Source of the DNA: Actinomycetes bacterium
Lineage (GTDB): Bacteria; Actinomycetota; Actinomycetes; Mycobacteriales; Mycobacteriaceae
DNA: 64,000 nt
NCBI GenBank assembly: GCA_023404955.1
Contig: JAEXZY010000111.1
Span: 39,439 to 103,438 of the forward strand
Reading direction: 5' to 3'
Part shown: piece by piece, positions 40,515 through 49,450 of the stretch
Layout of the letters: each line of letters starts with the position of its first letter
Position numbering within the stretch: position 1 is the first letter of the stretch
Program-made: the position numbers and the translations under genes
Notes under the pieces: generated by a model
What the model was told of the DNA's origin: nothing
Databases searched by the model: none
What the model saw: the letters and a program-made list of their open reading frames with translations, nothing else

Positions 40515-41935
40515 GGTTGCGCACCCCCCGGGATGCCACCGGGATTCGGCGCCTGCGGAGCCGGTGTCGCCTCGGCCGGCAGAAGCGGCCCCGACGCCGG
40601 TGGCGCGGGTTCAGTGGAGGGAAGCAGCATCGCCGGAAGCGAGGGTGGCGGCGCGGGAGGCGGCGGCCCTGGAGGCGGCCCATATCCGGGCGGAGGTGGC
40701 ACATCGCCTGCCCCGGTGTATGCCGAGACCGCCGGCGGTGTTTCCGGGGGGCCAGGCTTCCCGCCAGCGCCGCCGGGCGCCAAACCTGGTTCGGTGTAGA
40801 GCATCTGCTCCGGCTTGGGAGCACCTCCCAGGTACGGGTTGACGGGGAAAGGCAGGTAATTGAAGTTGAGCAGCCGCAGCGCGGGGCCTAGGTACTGGGA
40901 ACAGAGCTTCGCCGATTCCGAGGCCGTCACGTTCTCGATGGCGCCGATCGACGAGCACAAGAACTGGATCGGGTTGGAGAAGACGTTGAACCCGAACACG
41001 CCGTTGATGGCGCCGTCGCGCGGATCGAAGAAATTCACGGTGTTCGCCAACGCAGTCGGCGCAACGTGCAGAACCTGCTCGAGGTCTCGCTGGTGCTGAA
41101 CGAGATTGCCGGTGACATCTGCCAGCCGTTGGATCTGCTCAGCGGCGGGGTCCCGGGTCTCACGGACGAACTGCTGCACGATCCCCACCACGTCGGCAAC
41201 GTTGCGCAGCGCGGAATCCAGATCCGATCGACTGCCGTCCAGCACGCTGGACAGGGTCGCCAACCGCCCTTGGAACTGCACGATCTGCGCATTGCTGTCG
41301 CGCAGGGCCGTGACAAAGGTCTGCAGGTTGGAGATCACCGCGACTATGTCGGGACTGTTGTCGGCCAAGATTCGGCCAGCGCCTGAGAGTTGGGTGAGCG
41401 TGTCACGCAACTTGGCGCCATTGCCACCCAGAGCGTTTGCCGTGCTGTCGAGGAACCGTGCCACCGCGGTACCCGACATCTCACTGCGGGGACCGAGATC
41501 CGTAGCAAGACGGGTCAATTGGCGTTTGACCTCATCCCACTCGACAGGTGAGGCTGTCCGCTCGACGGGGATGACACCGCCCTCGGCGATCCTCGGTCCG
41601 CGATCCTCATACGCCGGGGTGAGCTGAACGAACCGCGCTGAGATCAGGTTCGGCGCCACGATCACCGCCCGCACATCCGCGGGGACAGGGATTCCGTGGT
41701 CGACGGCGAGCTGCATCCGCACCCGGTCTCCCTCCGGCTCGATGGCCGAGACCTTCCCCGCGGTCACCCCTGCGATTCGAACCTCGTCGCCCGGATACAG
41801 CCCGGTGACAGTGCTGAAATACGCGGTGAGTCGCAGAGGCGCCAGCACCCTGCCCAGGATCAGCGTTGCCGCGCCGCCGACCATCGCCACGACGAGCATC
41901 ACGGCGGTCAGCGCGACGACCTTCGAGCGCGACAT
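40511..41935 (-). CDS. mceD: Mce-family protein, MceD position
   Basis: A 474-aa Mce protein: N-terminal membrane anchor (about 7-28), MCE domain (FSTVTGLYPGDEVRIAG, VGKV-like AGKVSAIEPE), long coiled region (about 140-280) and an extremely proline- and glycine-rich C-terminus (about 385-470). One-base overlap with the MceC gene. The proline-rich tail, common in D-F subunits, may cross or contact the cell wall (family-level idea). Confidence 0.94.
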   Translation of the reverse strand: MSRSKVVALTAVMLVVAMVGGAATLILGRVLAPLRLTAYFSTVTGLYPGDEVRIAGVTAGKVSAIEPEGDRVRMQLAVDHGIPVPADVRAVIVAPNLISARFVQLTPAYEDRGPRIAEGGVIPVERTASPVEWDEVKRQLTRLATDLGPRSEMSGTAVARFLDSTANALGGNGAKLRDTLTQLSGAGRILADNSPDIVAVISNLQTFVTALRDSNAQIVQFQGRLATLSSVLDGSRSDLDSALRNVADVVGIVQQFVRETRDPAAEQIQRLADVTGNLVQHQRDLEQVLHVAPTALANTVNFFDPRDGAINGVFGFNVFSNPIQFLCSSIGAIENVTASESAKLCSQYLGPALRLLNFNYLPFPVNPYLGGAPKPEQMLYTEPGLAPGGAGGKPGPPETPPAVSAYTGAGDVPPPPGYGPPPGPPPPAPPPSLPAMLLPSTEPAPPASGPLLPAEATPAPQAPNPGGIPGGAQP

Positions 41936-43017
41936 CAGCGGGGCCTTTCTGGTATGCCGTTGTACGGGAACGGCAGCTCCGCACGCGGACCGGCAGTGTC
42001 GGGCGGTTGTCCGGCATTGACGCCCCGGCGGAAACCGAAGGCGTAATCGAAGAACGGTTGAAGGAACTGTCCGGGAATCAGGTTCGGCACGTATGCGGTG
42101 TAGTACGGGCCGTTGGCGACGATCTCGCTGAATTCACTCTGGAACTTGGCCAGCATCGGCAGCGTGCGCGCGATGTCGTCGCGATTGCGCTGCAGTACCG
42201 AAAGCACACTGTTCAGTTTCTGTAGCGCGGGTGCCAATTGCGCACGGTTGTCGGCGATCAGCCCCGACAGTTGCTGGGCGAGCGCGGAGGTGCTCGCCAA
42301 CAGCGATGCGATGGCTTGGCGTTGATCGACGAGCACGCCGACCAGGTCGTTGGCGTTCAGCAGTAACGCGTTGACGTCCTGACTGCGCTGAGCGAGGACG
42401 CCGGTGACGCGACCGGTGTTGTGCAGCAGTTCACCGATCGTCTGGTTGCGCTCGTTCAGCGTCTTCGACAACCGGGACAACCCGTCGAACGTCGGTCCCA
42501 ACTGCGGCGCGATTTGATTCAACGTGTCGGACAACGTGTCGAGCGAGCGGTTCAGGCTCGCGGTGTCTGTGCCGGCGGTATTGGACGCTAGATCACCGAC
42601 GGCATCGGTGAGTGAGTACGGCGAGGATGTGCGCGACACCGGTATCACGGTCAGCGGTTTCATCGTGGCTTCGCCCACGGATTCGATCGTCAGCATCCGC
42701 TCCCCGAGAAGGGTGCCCGTGCGGACGTGGGCAGTGGACTGGTCGCCCAAGGAGACCGTGCCGTCGACGGTGAACAGCACCGACGCCTTGCCGCTCTCGA
42801 GCTGAATACGCGACACCTGGCCGACTTTCACGCCGGAGATCTTGACGTCGTTACCGACCTGCAGGCCACCGGCGTCGGCGAACATCGCCTCGTAGCGCAC
42901 CGTCGTTGCGGGCGCGAGGATGGTGTTCGGATTGAGACCCACGACGATGACCAGGATGCACAGCACGAGGCCGATGAAGCCGACCCGGATCAGACGGTTG
43001 TTGCGATATTTGATCAT
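41935..43017 (-). CDS. mceC: Mce-family protein, MceC position
   Basis: A 360-aa Mce protein: basic start MIKYRNNRLIRVG, membrane anchor (about 11-31), MCE domain (MFADAGGLQVGNDVKISGVK), helical region with many Gln/Asn. No proline-rich tail. ATG 43017 is preferred because it overlaps the MceB stop (ATGA); a GTG at 43032 sits directly on the purine-rich GGGGGGAG and is less likely. Confidence 0.94.
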   Translation of the reverse strand: MIKYRNNRLIRVGFIGLVLCILVIVVGLNPNTILAPATTVRYEAMFADAGGLQVGNDVKISGVKVGQVSRIQLESGKASVLFTVDGTVSLGDQSTAHVRTGTLLGERMLTIESVGEATMKPLTVIPVSRTSSPYSLTDAVGDLASNTAGTDTASLNRSLDTLSDTLNQIAPQLGPTFDGLSRLSKTLNERNQTIGELLHNTGRVTGVLAQRSQDVNALLLNANDLVGVLVDQRQAIASLLASTSALAQQLSGLIADNRAQLAPALQKLNSVLSVLQRNRDDIARTLPMLAKFQSEFSEIVANGPYYTAYVPNLIPGQFLQPFFDYAFGFRRGVNAGQPPDTAGPRAELPFPYNGIPERPR

Positions 43018-44042
43018 TTGGGTTCCGAGCACCTCCCCCCGGTCTGCTCGATCCAGGGGAACTGGGCCGTGCGATTCTGCAGGTCGCTGACCCGAATGGT
43101 GATGCCGCAGAGGTAATAGTTGAAGAAGCTGCCGTAGGAACCCAGACGCATCATCTTCCGGTAGTTGTCGGGTGCCTTCTTGATGGCGGTGTCGAGCCGG
43201 TCCGATTGTGCGTCGAGGTTCGCGGCGAGGCGATTGAGTTCAGTCACCGTCGTGGCCAACGGCGGCCGCGCCTGGACGAGAAGGTCCGAGACCGAGGAGG
43301 TTCCGCGGCTCAAGGATTCGATGGCAGCGCCGATCGTGTTCCGGTCGCCCGCCAGTTGCGCCACCAACTCTCGCAGACGATTCAGGGTGACCGAGAACTT
43401 GTCGCCGTTGTCGGAGATCGTGCCGACGGCGGCAGTCAGGTTGTCGATCAACTGCTGCATGACGGCACTGTTGTCGGCCAAGGTGTTCGTGAACGACGAT
43501 GTTCTGGTCAGCAGCGATTCGAGCGTTCCGCCCTGACCTTGGAACACGTCGACCAGCGCGGACGTCAGGGCGTTGACGTCGCGCGGATCGAGGCCTTGGA
43601 TGACAGGCTTGAGACCTCCCAGTAGCGCATCGAGGTCCAACGCGGGATCAGTGCGATCCAGCGGGATCGTCGAACCAGAGGGCATTTTGCGGGTGGATCC
43701 CGGCCCATCGACGATCTCGAGATAACGGTCGCCGACCAGGTTCAAGTATCGGATCGCGGCCCGGCTGCCCAGGGTGAGCGGGATCGTGCGGTCCAGCCCG
43801 AACTCGACCACCACGGTCTTGTCATCCTGCAGATCAACAGATTCCACGGACCCGACCTGGATGCCGGCCACACGCACCGAGTCGCCGGAACGCAGTCCCG
43901 ACGCGTCGGCGAACACGGCCGAATACGGGGTGGTTTCGCGGGACTGATACCGGCTGAACGTCATCACCATGAACGCCGTGAGGGTGATCATCACCACGGC
44001 GAAGACGCCGAACTTGATGAGGGTGGTACGCGAATTGGTCAT
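43014..44042 (-). CDS. mceB: Mce-family protein, MceB position
   Basis: A 342-aa Mce protein: N-terminal anchor (about 9-28), MCE domain (VFADASGLRSGDSVRVAGIQ, YLNLVGDRYLEIVDGPG), helical stalk (about 140-290) and a short end with a Cys pair (YYLCGITIRV, GGRCSEPK) common in B subunits. Overlaps MceA by four bases at its start and MceC at its end. Confidence 0.94.
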   Translation of the reverse strand: MTNSRTTLIKFGVFAVVMITLTAFMVMTFSRYQSRETTPYSAVFADASGLRSGDSVRVAGIQVGSVESVDLQDDKTVVVEFGLDRTIPLTLGSRAAIRYLNLVGDRYLEIVDGPGSTRKMPSGSTIPLDRTDPALDLDALLGGLKPVIQGLDPRDVNALTSALVDVFQGQGGTLESLLTRTSSFTNTLADNSAVMQQLIDNLTAAVGTISDNGDKFSVTLNRLRELVAQLAGDRNTIGAAIESLSRGTSSVSDLLVQARPPLATTVTELNRLAANLDAQSDRLDTAIKKAPDNYRKMMRLGSYGSFFNYYLCGITIRVSDLQNRTAQFPWIEQTGGRCSEPK

Positions 44043-45226
44043 CCCGGCTGCCCGATCTGCGCGGTGTTCCGAGGAGGCCCGGCGATCGGCCCGAACAGGA
44101 ACTGCTTGAGCCCATCCGAATTGAGCACGATGCCGGGGCTGTTGTAGGCGAACGGGTTCGCGCCCGTGTCCGCGACGACGAATGGCAGGTGGGTCTCAGG
44201 CGGCAGGTTGGGCAGGCCGAGACACTGCGGTCCACCCGTCGCTGCGACCTTGGGCAGGTTCGTCGGGTAGCGGTACCGGTCGGCGCCGAGGGTGAAACCG
44301 GTCAGCACTTGGGCGCCGGGCTTTTCCAGAGGCGGATTGGCCTGCATGCCCAGCATCGTGGTGAGCGAGCAGTTCAGCGCGTCGCGATAACGTTCGAGCA
44401 GGCCCGTGGTGGGAACGAGCAGATGGAGTGCATCGGTGAGCGGTTGGCGATTGGTACCGATGACGTCCGCTCCGCGAGCGGTCAGGCCGGTGGTGCTGAC
44501 GAGGAAGGCATCGAGGTTTCGCTGTTGGTCGACGACGGTCCGCGACACGGCGCTGACATTGTCGGCCAAGGTGAGTAGATCGGGCGCCGCATCAGCGAAA
44601 GTGTTGAAGACGGTGGGCGCCGTCGCCAGATCTCTCGACAGATTCGGCAGGCTGGGGTCGAGATCGGCCAGCAACGCGTCGAGATCGTCGATGGTACGAC
44701 CCATCTGCTCACCCCTCCCGCTCAGCCCATGGGCCAACGCACTGAGTGTCGCGTTGAGCTCTTCTGGCTTGATGGTGTCCAGGAGCGTGGTGAGTTGCTC
44801 GAACACGGTGTTGATCTCGACCGTGACGTGATTGGACTGCAGGACCTGGCCGGCTCGCAACGAATCCGCCGAGGGCTTGGCCGGAGGGTCCAATTCGACG
44901 AACTTCGCACCGAACACCGTCGACGACGCGATGGTGACGCCGACATTGCCCGGGATCAGGTTCACCTTCGACGGTTCCAGAGCAAGGGTCAATGCGGCGC
45001 GCCCGTCACCTGTGTCGGTGATCGAGGCGACAGTACCGACCTGGACGTCGCGCATCTTGACTTTGGCATCGGGATTCATCACGAGACCGGCCCGGTCGGT
45101 GATCACAGTGACGGGCACGGTCGAGGTGAAGCTGCCGCGGAACAACGCGATGGCCAGGGCGACGACGACGATCGCGGTCACCACCATACCCAGACCGGCG
45201 AGGGGACGAATGTTGTTCTTGACCAT
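44039..45226 (-). CDS. mceA: Mce-family protein, MceA position
   Basis: A 395-aa Mce protein, first of the six. N-terminal anchor (about 10-29), MCE domain (ITDRAGLVMNPDAKVKMRDV, VFGAKFVELDPPAKPS), helical stalk, and a C-terminal domain with two Cys (ALNCSLTTM, GGPQCLGL). It starts six bases after the second YrbE gene. In mce systems A-F form a mixed hexamer; all six are intact here. Confidence 0.95.
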   Translation of the reverse strand: MVKNNIRPLAGLGMVVTAIVVVALAIALFRGSFTSTVPVTVITDRAGLVMNPDAKVKMRDVQVGTVASITDTGDGRAALTLALEPSKVNLIPGNVGVTIASSTVFGAKFVELDPPAKPSADSLRAGQVLQSNHVTVEINTVFEQLTTLLDTIKPEELNATLSALAHGLSGRGEQMGRTIDDLDALLADLDPSLPNLSRDLATAPTVFNTFADAAPDLLTLADNVSAVSRTVVDQQRNLDAFLVSTTGLTARGADVIGTNRQPLTDALHLLVPTTGLLERYRDALNCSLTTMLGMQANPPLEKPGAQVLTGFTLGADRYRYPTNLPKVAATGGPQCLGLPNLPPETHLPFVVADTGANPFAYNSPGIVLNSDGLKQFLFGPIAGPPRNTAQIGQPG

Positions 45227-45232
45227 GGCCGA

Positions 45233-46090
45233 TCACCCGGACAGATTGAAGTTGCCGTTGGAGCCGTACACCGACAGCGACACCAGCAGCGTCACCGACA
45301 CCACCACGATCAGCGAGGTGCGGACCGCGTTGCCGACCGCGACACCCACACCGGATGGTCCACCCGAGGCGAAGTAGCCGAAGTATGTGTGCACCAACAG
45401 GATCGCCAACGCCATCAATATCGCCTGCAGGAAGGACCACAGCAGGTCGATCGGGTTCAGGAACGTGTCGAAGTAGTGCCCATACAGCCCGCTGGACTGA
45501 CCGAGCAAGAATGTGGTGGTGAACTGACTGGCGACGAACGACAGGATCACCGCGATCGCATACAGCGGCGTGACCGCCACCATGCCCGCGGCGATGCGGG
45601 TCGACACCAGATAGGGAATGGGCGGAATGCCCATCGACTCCAGCGCGTCGATCTCCTCGTTGATGCGCATCGCGCCCAGCTGGGCGGTCACCCCCGCTCC
45701 GAAAGTGGCGGCCAAACCGATTCCCGCTACCACCGGCGCTGCGATACGAACATTGATGAAGGCGGACAAGAAACCTGTCAGCGCTTCGATGCCGATATTG
45801 CCCAACGAGCTGTATCCCTGGATGGCCAGCACCCCGCCGGTGGCCAGGGTCAAGAATCCGACGATGACCACCGTGCCGCCGATCATCGCCAATGTTCCTG
45901 CGCCCATGGAGATCTCGGCGATCAGCCGAATCCATTCCTTGCGGAAGTGCGCCGCCGCATACGGCACGTCCCGCAGCGCACGCACGTAGAACAACAGGTG
46001 ATCGCCGAGGCCGGCCAGCCCATCGACGGGACGCCGGGCGTAGCCCGCGACCCGGGGGAACCGCGACCGAAAGACCGCTGCGGTACTCAT
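45233..46090 (-). CDS. yrbEB: YrbE/MlaE-type permease, B
   Basis: A 285-aa integral membrane permease of the MlaE family with five or so hydrophobic segments. Signature features: FGAGVTAQLGAMRINEEIDA, the coupling-helix EEIDALESMGI and the C-terminal GPSGVGVAVGNAVRTSLI. With the other YrbE it would form the channel of an ABC importer; the ATPase (Mkl-type) is encoded elsewhere. Six bases separate the two YrbE genes. Confidence 0.96.
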   Translation of the reverse strand: MSTAAVFRSRFPRVAGYARRPVDGLAGLGDHLLFYVRALRDVPYAAAHFRKEWIRLIAEISMGAGTLAMIGGTVVIVGFLTLATGGVLAIQGYSSLGNIGIEALTGFLSAFINVRIAAPVVAGIGLAATFGAGVTAQLGAMRINEEIDALESMGIPPIPYLVSTRIAAGMVAVTPLYAIAVILSFVASQFTTTFLLGQSSGLYGHYFDTFLNPIDLLWSFLQAILMALAILLVHTYFGYFASGGPSGVGVAVGNAVRTSLIVVVSVTLLVSLSVYGSNGNFNLSG

Positions 46091-46096
46091 GACCGA

Positions 46097-46924
46097 CTAC
46101 TTCGCCGTCATCTGGATGCCGATCGCGGTCACCACGACATTGATGACGAAGAGCGCCATGAACGCGTACACGACGGTCTCGTTGACCGCGTTGCCGACTG
46201 CTTTAGCGCCGCCGCCGCTGATCGTCAGCCCCCGGTAGCACGCCACCAGTCCGGCGATCAGACCGAACAGCGCGGCTTTGACACACGAGATGACCACCTC
46301 GGGCACCCCGGTCAACAACGTGATACCCGCCGCGAATGCACCGGGGTTCACGTCCTGGACGAACACCGAGAAGACATAGCCCCCGACGATCCCGATGATC
46401 ACCACCAGGCTGTTGAGCAACAATGCCACCAACCCGGATGCAAGCATCCGCGGTGTGACCAACCGCTGCACCGGGTTGATGCCCAGCACCTCCATCGCGT
46501 CGATCTCTTCGCGGATCGTGCGCGATCCGAGATCGGCACACATGGCGGTGGCGCCGGCCCCGGCCACGATGAGCACCGTCACCAAAGGTCCCAGCTGCGT
46601 CACCGCTCCGAACGCGGCACCTGCCCCTGACAGGTCCGCAGCACCCAGCTCGCGCAGCAGGATGTTGAGGATGAACGACACCAGCGTCGTGAACGGGATC
46701 GCCACCAACAATGTCGGAGCCATCGACACCCGCGCCACGAACCATGACTGTTCCAGGAACTCCCGCCACTGAAACGGTCTACGGAAGATGAACCTCACGG
46801 CATCGAGTCCCATTGCGAACAGACCACCGATCGCCTGCATCGCACCGGAAAGTCCGCCGGGGAGAGATAATCCGGTCGACCACCGATCCGGCCCCTTGAC
46901 CGGCGCGGCTACCCGCTCAGCCAT
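46097..46924 (-). CDS. yrbEA: YrbE/MlaE-type permease, A
   Basis: A 275-aa MlaE-family permease, first gene of the mce operon. Features: GAGATAMCADLGSRTIREEI, EEIDAMEVLGINPVQRLVTP and GGGAKAVGNAVNETVVYAF. ATG 46924 has GAGGTGG close upstream; a TTG at 46945 is an unlikely longer start. Its promoter lies in 46925-47059, which has its own repeats. Confidence 0.96.
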   Translation of the reverse strand: MAERVAAPVKGPDRWSTGLSLPGGLSGAMQAIGGLFAMGLDAVRFIFRRPFQWREFLEQSWFVARVSMAPTLLVAIPFTTLVSFILNILLRELGAADLSGAGAAFGAVTQLGPLVTVLIVAGAGATAMCADLGSRTIREEIDAMEVLGINPVQRLVTPRMLASGLVALLLNSLVVIIGIVGGYVFSVFVQDVNPGAFAAGITLLTGVPEVVISCVKAALFGLIAGLVACYRGLTISGGGAKAVGNAVNETVVYAFMALFVINVVVTAIGIQMTAK

Positions 46925-46959
46925 GGGACCCACCTCTCGTGCCAACGCACGGACACATG

Positions 46960-47007
46960 GTTCGGTGAACGAACAATTCCTTCTCGTTTCCGCAAATTAT
47001 CGTTTCC
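46960..47007. promoter_or_regulatory. mce promoter region: palindrome and direct repeat
   Basis: Two elements precede the mce operon. GTTCG-GTGAA-CGAAC (46960-46974) is a perfect inverted repeat. TCGTTTCC occurs twice, at 46984-46991 and 47000-47007, 16 bases apart (GGAAACGA on the coding strand). The first copy is preceded by TTC, giving one TTCTCG arm of the shared motif, but the second arm is missing (6 of 12). Regulation may differ from the rest of the island. Confidence 0.4.
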
Positions 47008-47059
47008 ACCGACCGCCCGCGAGCCTAACGCACGCAAGCGGCCGCTGATTGCGAATGGC

Positions 47060-49450
47060 TCACGCGTTCACGATTTTCTGCCCGATCACCTTCCGCTTCT
47101 CCAGCTCGGCGATATCGTCTGCCGACAGGCCCAGCGAACCCAGGACTTCGGCGTTGTGCTGTCCCAGTGTGGGCGGCGCGCTTCGATGGTGCCTCGACGG
47201 ACCGGGACTGATGCGGAACGGCCAACCCGGATAACGGTGCGCCCCGGTGACCGGATGTGTGATGTCGTCGTAGAACCCGCGGGCGTCGAGCTGTTCGATC
47301 GAGTACATGCGGTCGGATGTCATCAGCCGCTCGGCCGGAACTCCCCGCGCCGACAACGCATCGGCGGCCTCGTCCGGCTGCGCTGCCGCGAGCCACGCTG
47401 CGAGTACGGCATCGAACTCATCATGATGACGGCGGCGAGCGTCGTTGTCGACGAAACGCGGATCGCCGACCAAGTCCGGACGTCCCACGATGTCGCAGAC
47501 CGCGGCCCAGTCCTCGTCATGCCGAACGCTGACCGCAACCCACTCCTCGGGGACCGCGGTGGTATACACCCCCTGCGCGTACACGCGGTGCCGATTGCCT
47601 TCTCTCACGGAGACCTGCCCGGTCACCGAGTGCTCGATCACCGGCTGCGCCGTCACCGCGGCACCGACCTCGATCTGGGCGACCTCGATGAGCTGTCCCT
47701 CCCCGGTACGGTCGCGGTGATCGAGCGCGGCGAGAAGTGCCACCGCCGCGTGCACACCGGCGATCGGATCCGCAGGACCTTGGAGGTTGCACGGCGGTCC
47801 GTCGGAATAGCCGGTCACTGCCGCCATCCCGGACAGCTGTTCGATGTTGAGTGCCCAGCCCACGAAGTCGCGCCATGGCCCCTCGAGTCCGAATCCCGGC
47901 ATCCGGACCATGATCACGCCCGGGTTCACCGCGGCGACCGATTCGTAGTCGAGACCGAACTGTTCGACCACGCGCGGCGAGAAGTTCTCGACGATGACAT
48001 CGGCCTCGGATGCGAGTCGAAGTGCCAGACGTCGACCGTCCTCTGACGAGAGGTCGAGAGTGAGGTCGCGCTTGTTCAGATTGGTGCCCTGCCAGAGCGG
48101 ACCGCGCTCGTACCAGTCGTCGCCCTCGCGCAGGAGCGCCCCAGAGTACCGGTGCCCGTCCGGCCGTTGAATGGATTCGAGCTTCACCACATCTGCACCG
48201 AGGGCGCCGAGATAGCACGTGAGGTACGCGCCCGCCCAGAAGGTGCTGAGGTCGAACACGTTCAGTCCGTCGAAGGGCGAGTCGACCGACGCGGCCGGTG
48301 CAGCGGAGAAGGGCGCATGCCGTGGCTGCCACGTTGCCGGGGCGGTCTCCCCCAGCGACGGCGCCGGCCGCGGTGGACCTGCAGGGGTCCGCGACAGCCG
48401 GAAAGGCGCCCCGGGCCGCACCATCGCGCCGGCTTCGCTCGCGGCGGGACCGGTGAGAAAGAAACCGCGCTCCGCGTATTGCGGACAGTCGAGGATCGTC
48501 TCGCCATCAGTCACCGGTGCGGCGGGAATCCGCATCGCTTGACTCAGGTCGACGATGTCGGCCACTGACATCGAATCCAGCCACGGTTGCGCCTTCGCGA
48601 AGAACTCCTCGCGCTCGGGCCCTCCGAGCATGATCGAGAGCTGATGCTCCTCGAAGTCCGGGAGGCCCATCATGGCGCACACATCGAGCCAGTGCTGCCC
48701 GGTCAGGCAATTGATGCCGATCCACCCGTCGGCGGCACGGACGATGCCGAGCATCGGTCCGGCCTTCGAATTGGGCGGCAGGCCCATGCTTTTCAGCCGT
48801 TCGGCGAGCAGCATCGGATACGGCAGGGTCGACAGCAGGGCCTCGAACGCCGAGACATCCACCTCCACCGGACGCTCGGCGCCGTGCGCCACCCGCAGCG
48901 CCGTCAGACCACCGAGCGCGGCGTAGGCCCCGGTGATGTACTCCGGGATGCGCGCACCTGCCTGCACCGGGGGACGATCGAACTCCCGCTGGTTGACCCA
49001 GCCGGCAGCCGCTTGCAAGGTCAATGCGGTCGTCTGCCGGTCACGCAACGGCCCCTCCGTGCCGAAGTCGGAGACCCGGACCACGACGAGACCCGGATTG
49101 ACCGCGTGCAGTGCGGCCGAGTCGAGGTGCCAGGCCGTGCGCCGGCCTGCGAGGTTCTCGACGAGCATGTCGGCGCGCTCGAGCATTCCGCGTAGAAGGT
49201 CTGCGCCGGAGCCACTTTCGGGGTCGATTGCACATGTGCGCTTGCCGGCATTGAGGTAGTCGAACAGCCCGCTGCGCCGGTCACCGTCTTCCGTCGCGAT
49301 CAACGGGGCCCAGGCTCGAAGTGGATCACCGTTCGGCGCTTCGACCTTGATCACGTCAGCGCCCAGGTCGACCAGCAACTTGGTGCAGTACGGAGCGTCG
49401 ATCTCGGTGGCGACCTCGACCACACGGAGGCCCTCCAGCGGGCCGGTCAT
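47060..49450 (-). CDS. fused double-domain CaiB/BaiF-type CoA-transferase
   Basis: A 796-aa protein made of two family III CoA-transferase domains in tandem (about 1-360 and 392-790). Each begins with the family pattern (LEGLRVVEVAT; FDGLNVFDLST). The catalytic aspartate is kept in the second domain (D561 in GPADPIAGVHAA), but the matching place in the first is glutamate (E170 in ARIPEYITGAYAA). The natural dimer may thus be built within one chain with one active site changed. It would move CoA between acids, activating the substrate without ATP. Four-base overlap with the aldehyde dehydrogenase gene. Confidence 0.92.
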   Translation of the reverse strand: MTGPLEGLRVVEVATEIDAPYCTKLLVDLGADVIKVEAPNGDPLRAWAPLIATEDGDRRSGLFDYLNAGKRTCAIDPESGSGADLLRGMLERADMLVENLAGRRTAWHLDSAALHAVNPGLVVVRVSDFGTEGPLRDRQTTALTLQAAAGWVNQREFDRPPVQAGARIPEYITGAYAALGGLTALRVAHGAERPVEVDVSAFEALLSTLPYPMLLAERLKSMGLPPNSKAGPMLGIVRAADGWIGINCLTGQHWLDVCAMMGLPDFEEHQLSIMLGGPEREEFFAKAQPWLDSMSVADIVDLSQAMRIPAAPVTDGETILDCPQYAERGFFLTGPAASEAGAMVRPGAPFRLSRTPAGPPRPAPSLGETAPATWQPRHAPFSAAPAASVDSPFDGLNVFDLSTFWAGAYLTCYLGALGADVVKLESIQRPDGHRYSGALLREGDDWYERGPLWQGTNLNKRDLTLDLSSEDGRRLALRLASEADVIVENFSPRVVEQFGLDYESVAAVNPGVIMVRMPGFGLEGPWRDFVGWALNIEQLSGMAAVTGYSDGPPCNLQGPADPIAGVHAAVALLAALDHRDRTGEGQLIEVAQIEVGAAVTAQPVIEHSVTGQVSVREGNRHRVYAQGVYTTAVPEEWVAVSVRHDEDWAAVCDIVGRPDLVGDPRFVDNDARRRHHDEFDAVLAAWLAAAQPDEAADALSARGVPAERLMTSDRMYSIEQLDARGFYDDITHPVTGAHRYPGWPFRISPGPSRHHRSAPPTLGQHNAEVLGSLGLSADDIAELEKRKVIGQKIVNA

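Noticed and set aside
40500..40799. Glycine-rich plus-strand frame opposite the MceD tail
   Set aside because: Same explanation: complement of a proline-rich coding tail.
44729..46630. A 633-codon open frame on the plus strand across the mceA and yrbE genes
   Set aside because: It is antisense to three clearly recognised genes, its product is rich in Arg, His, Gln and Asp without any known fold, and it reflects the codon bias of GC-rich DNA.
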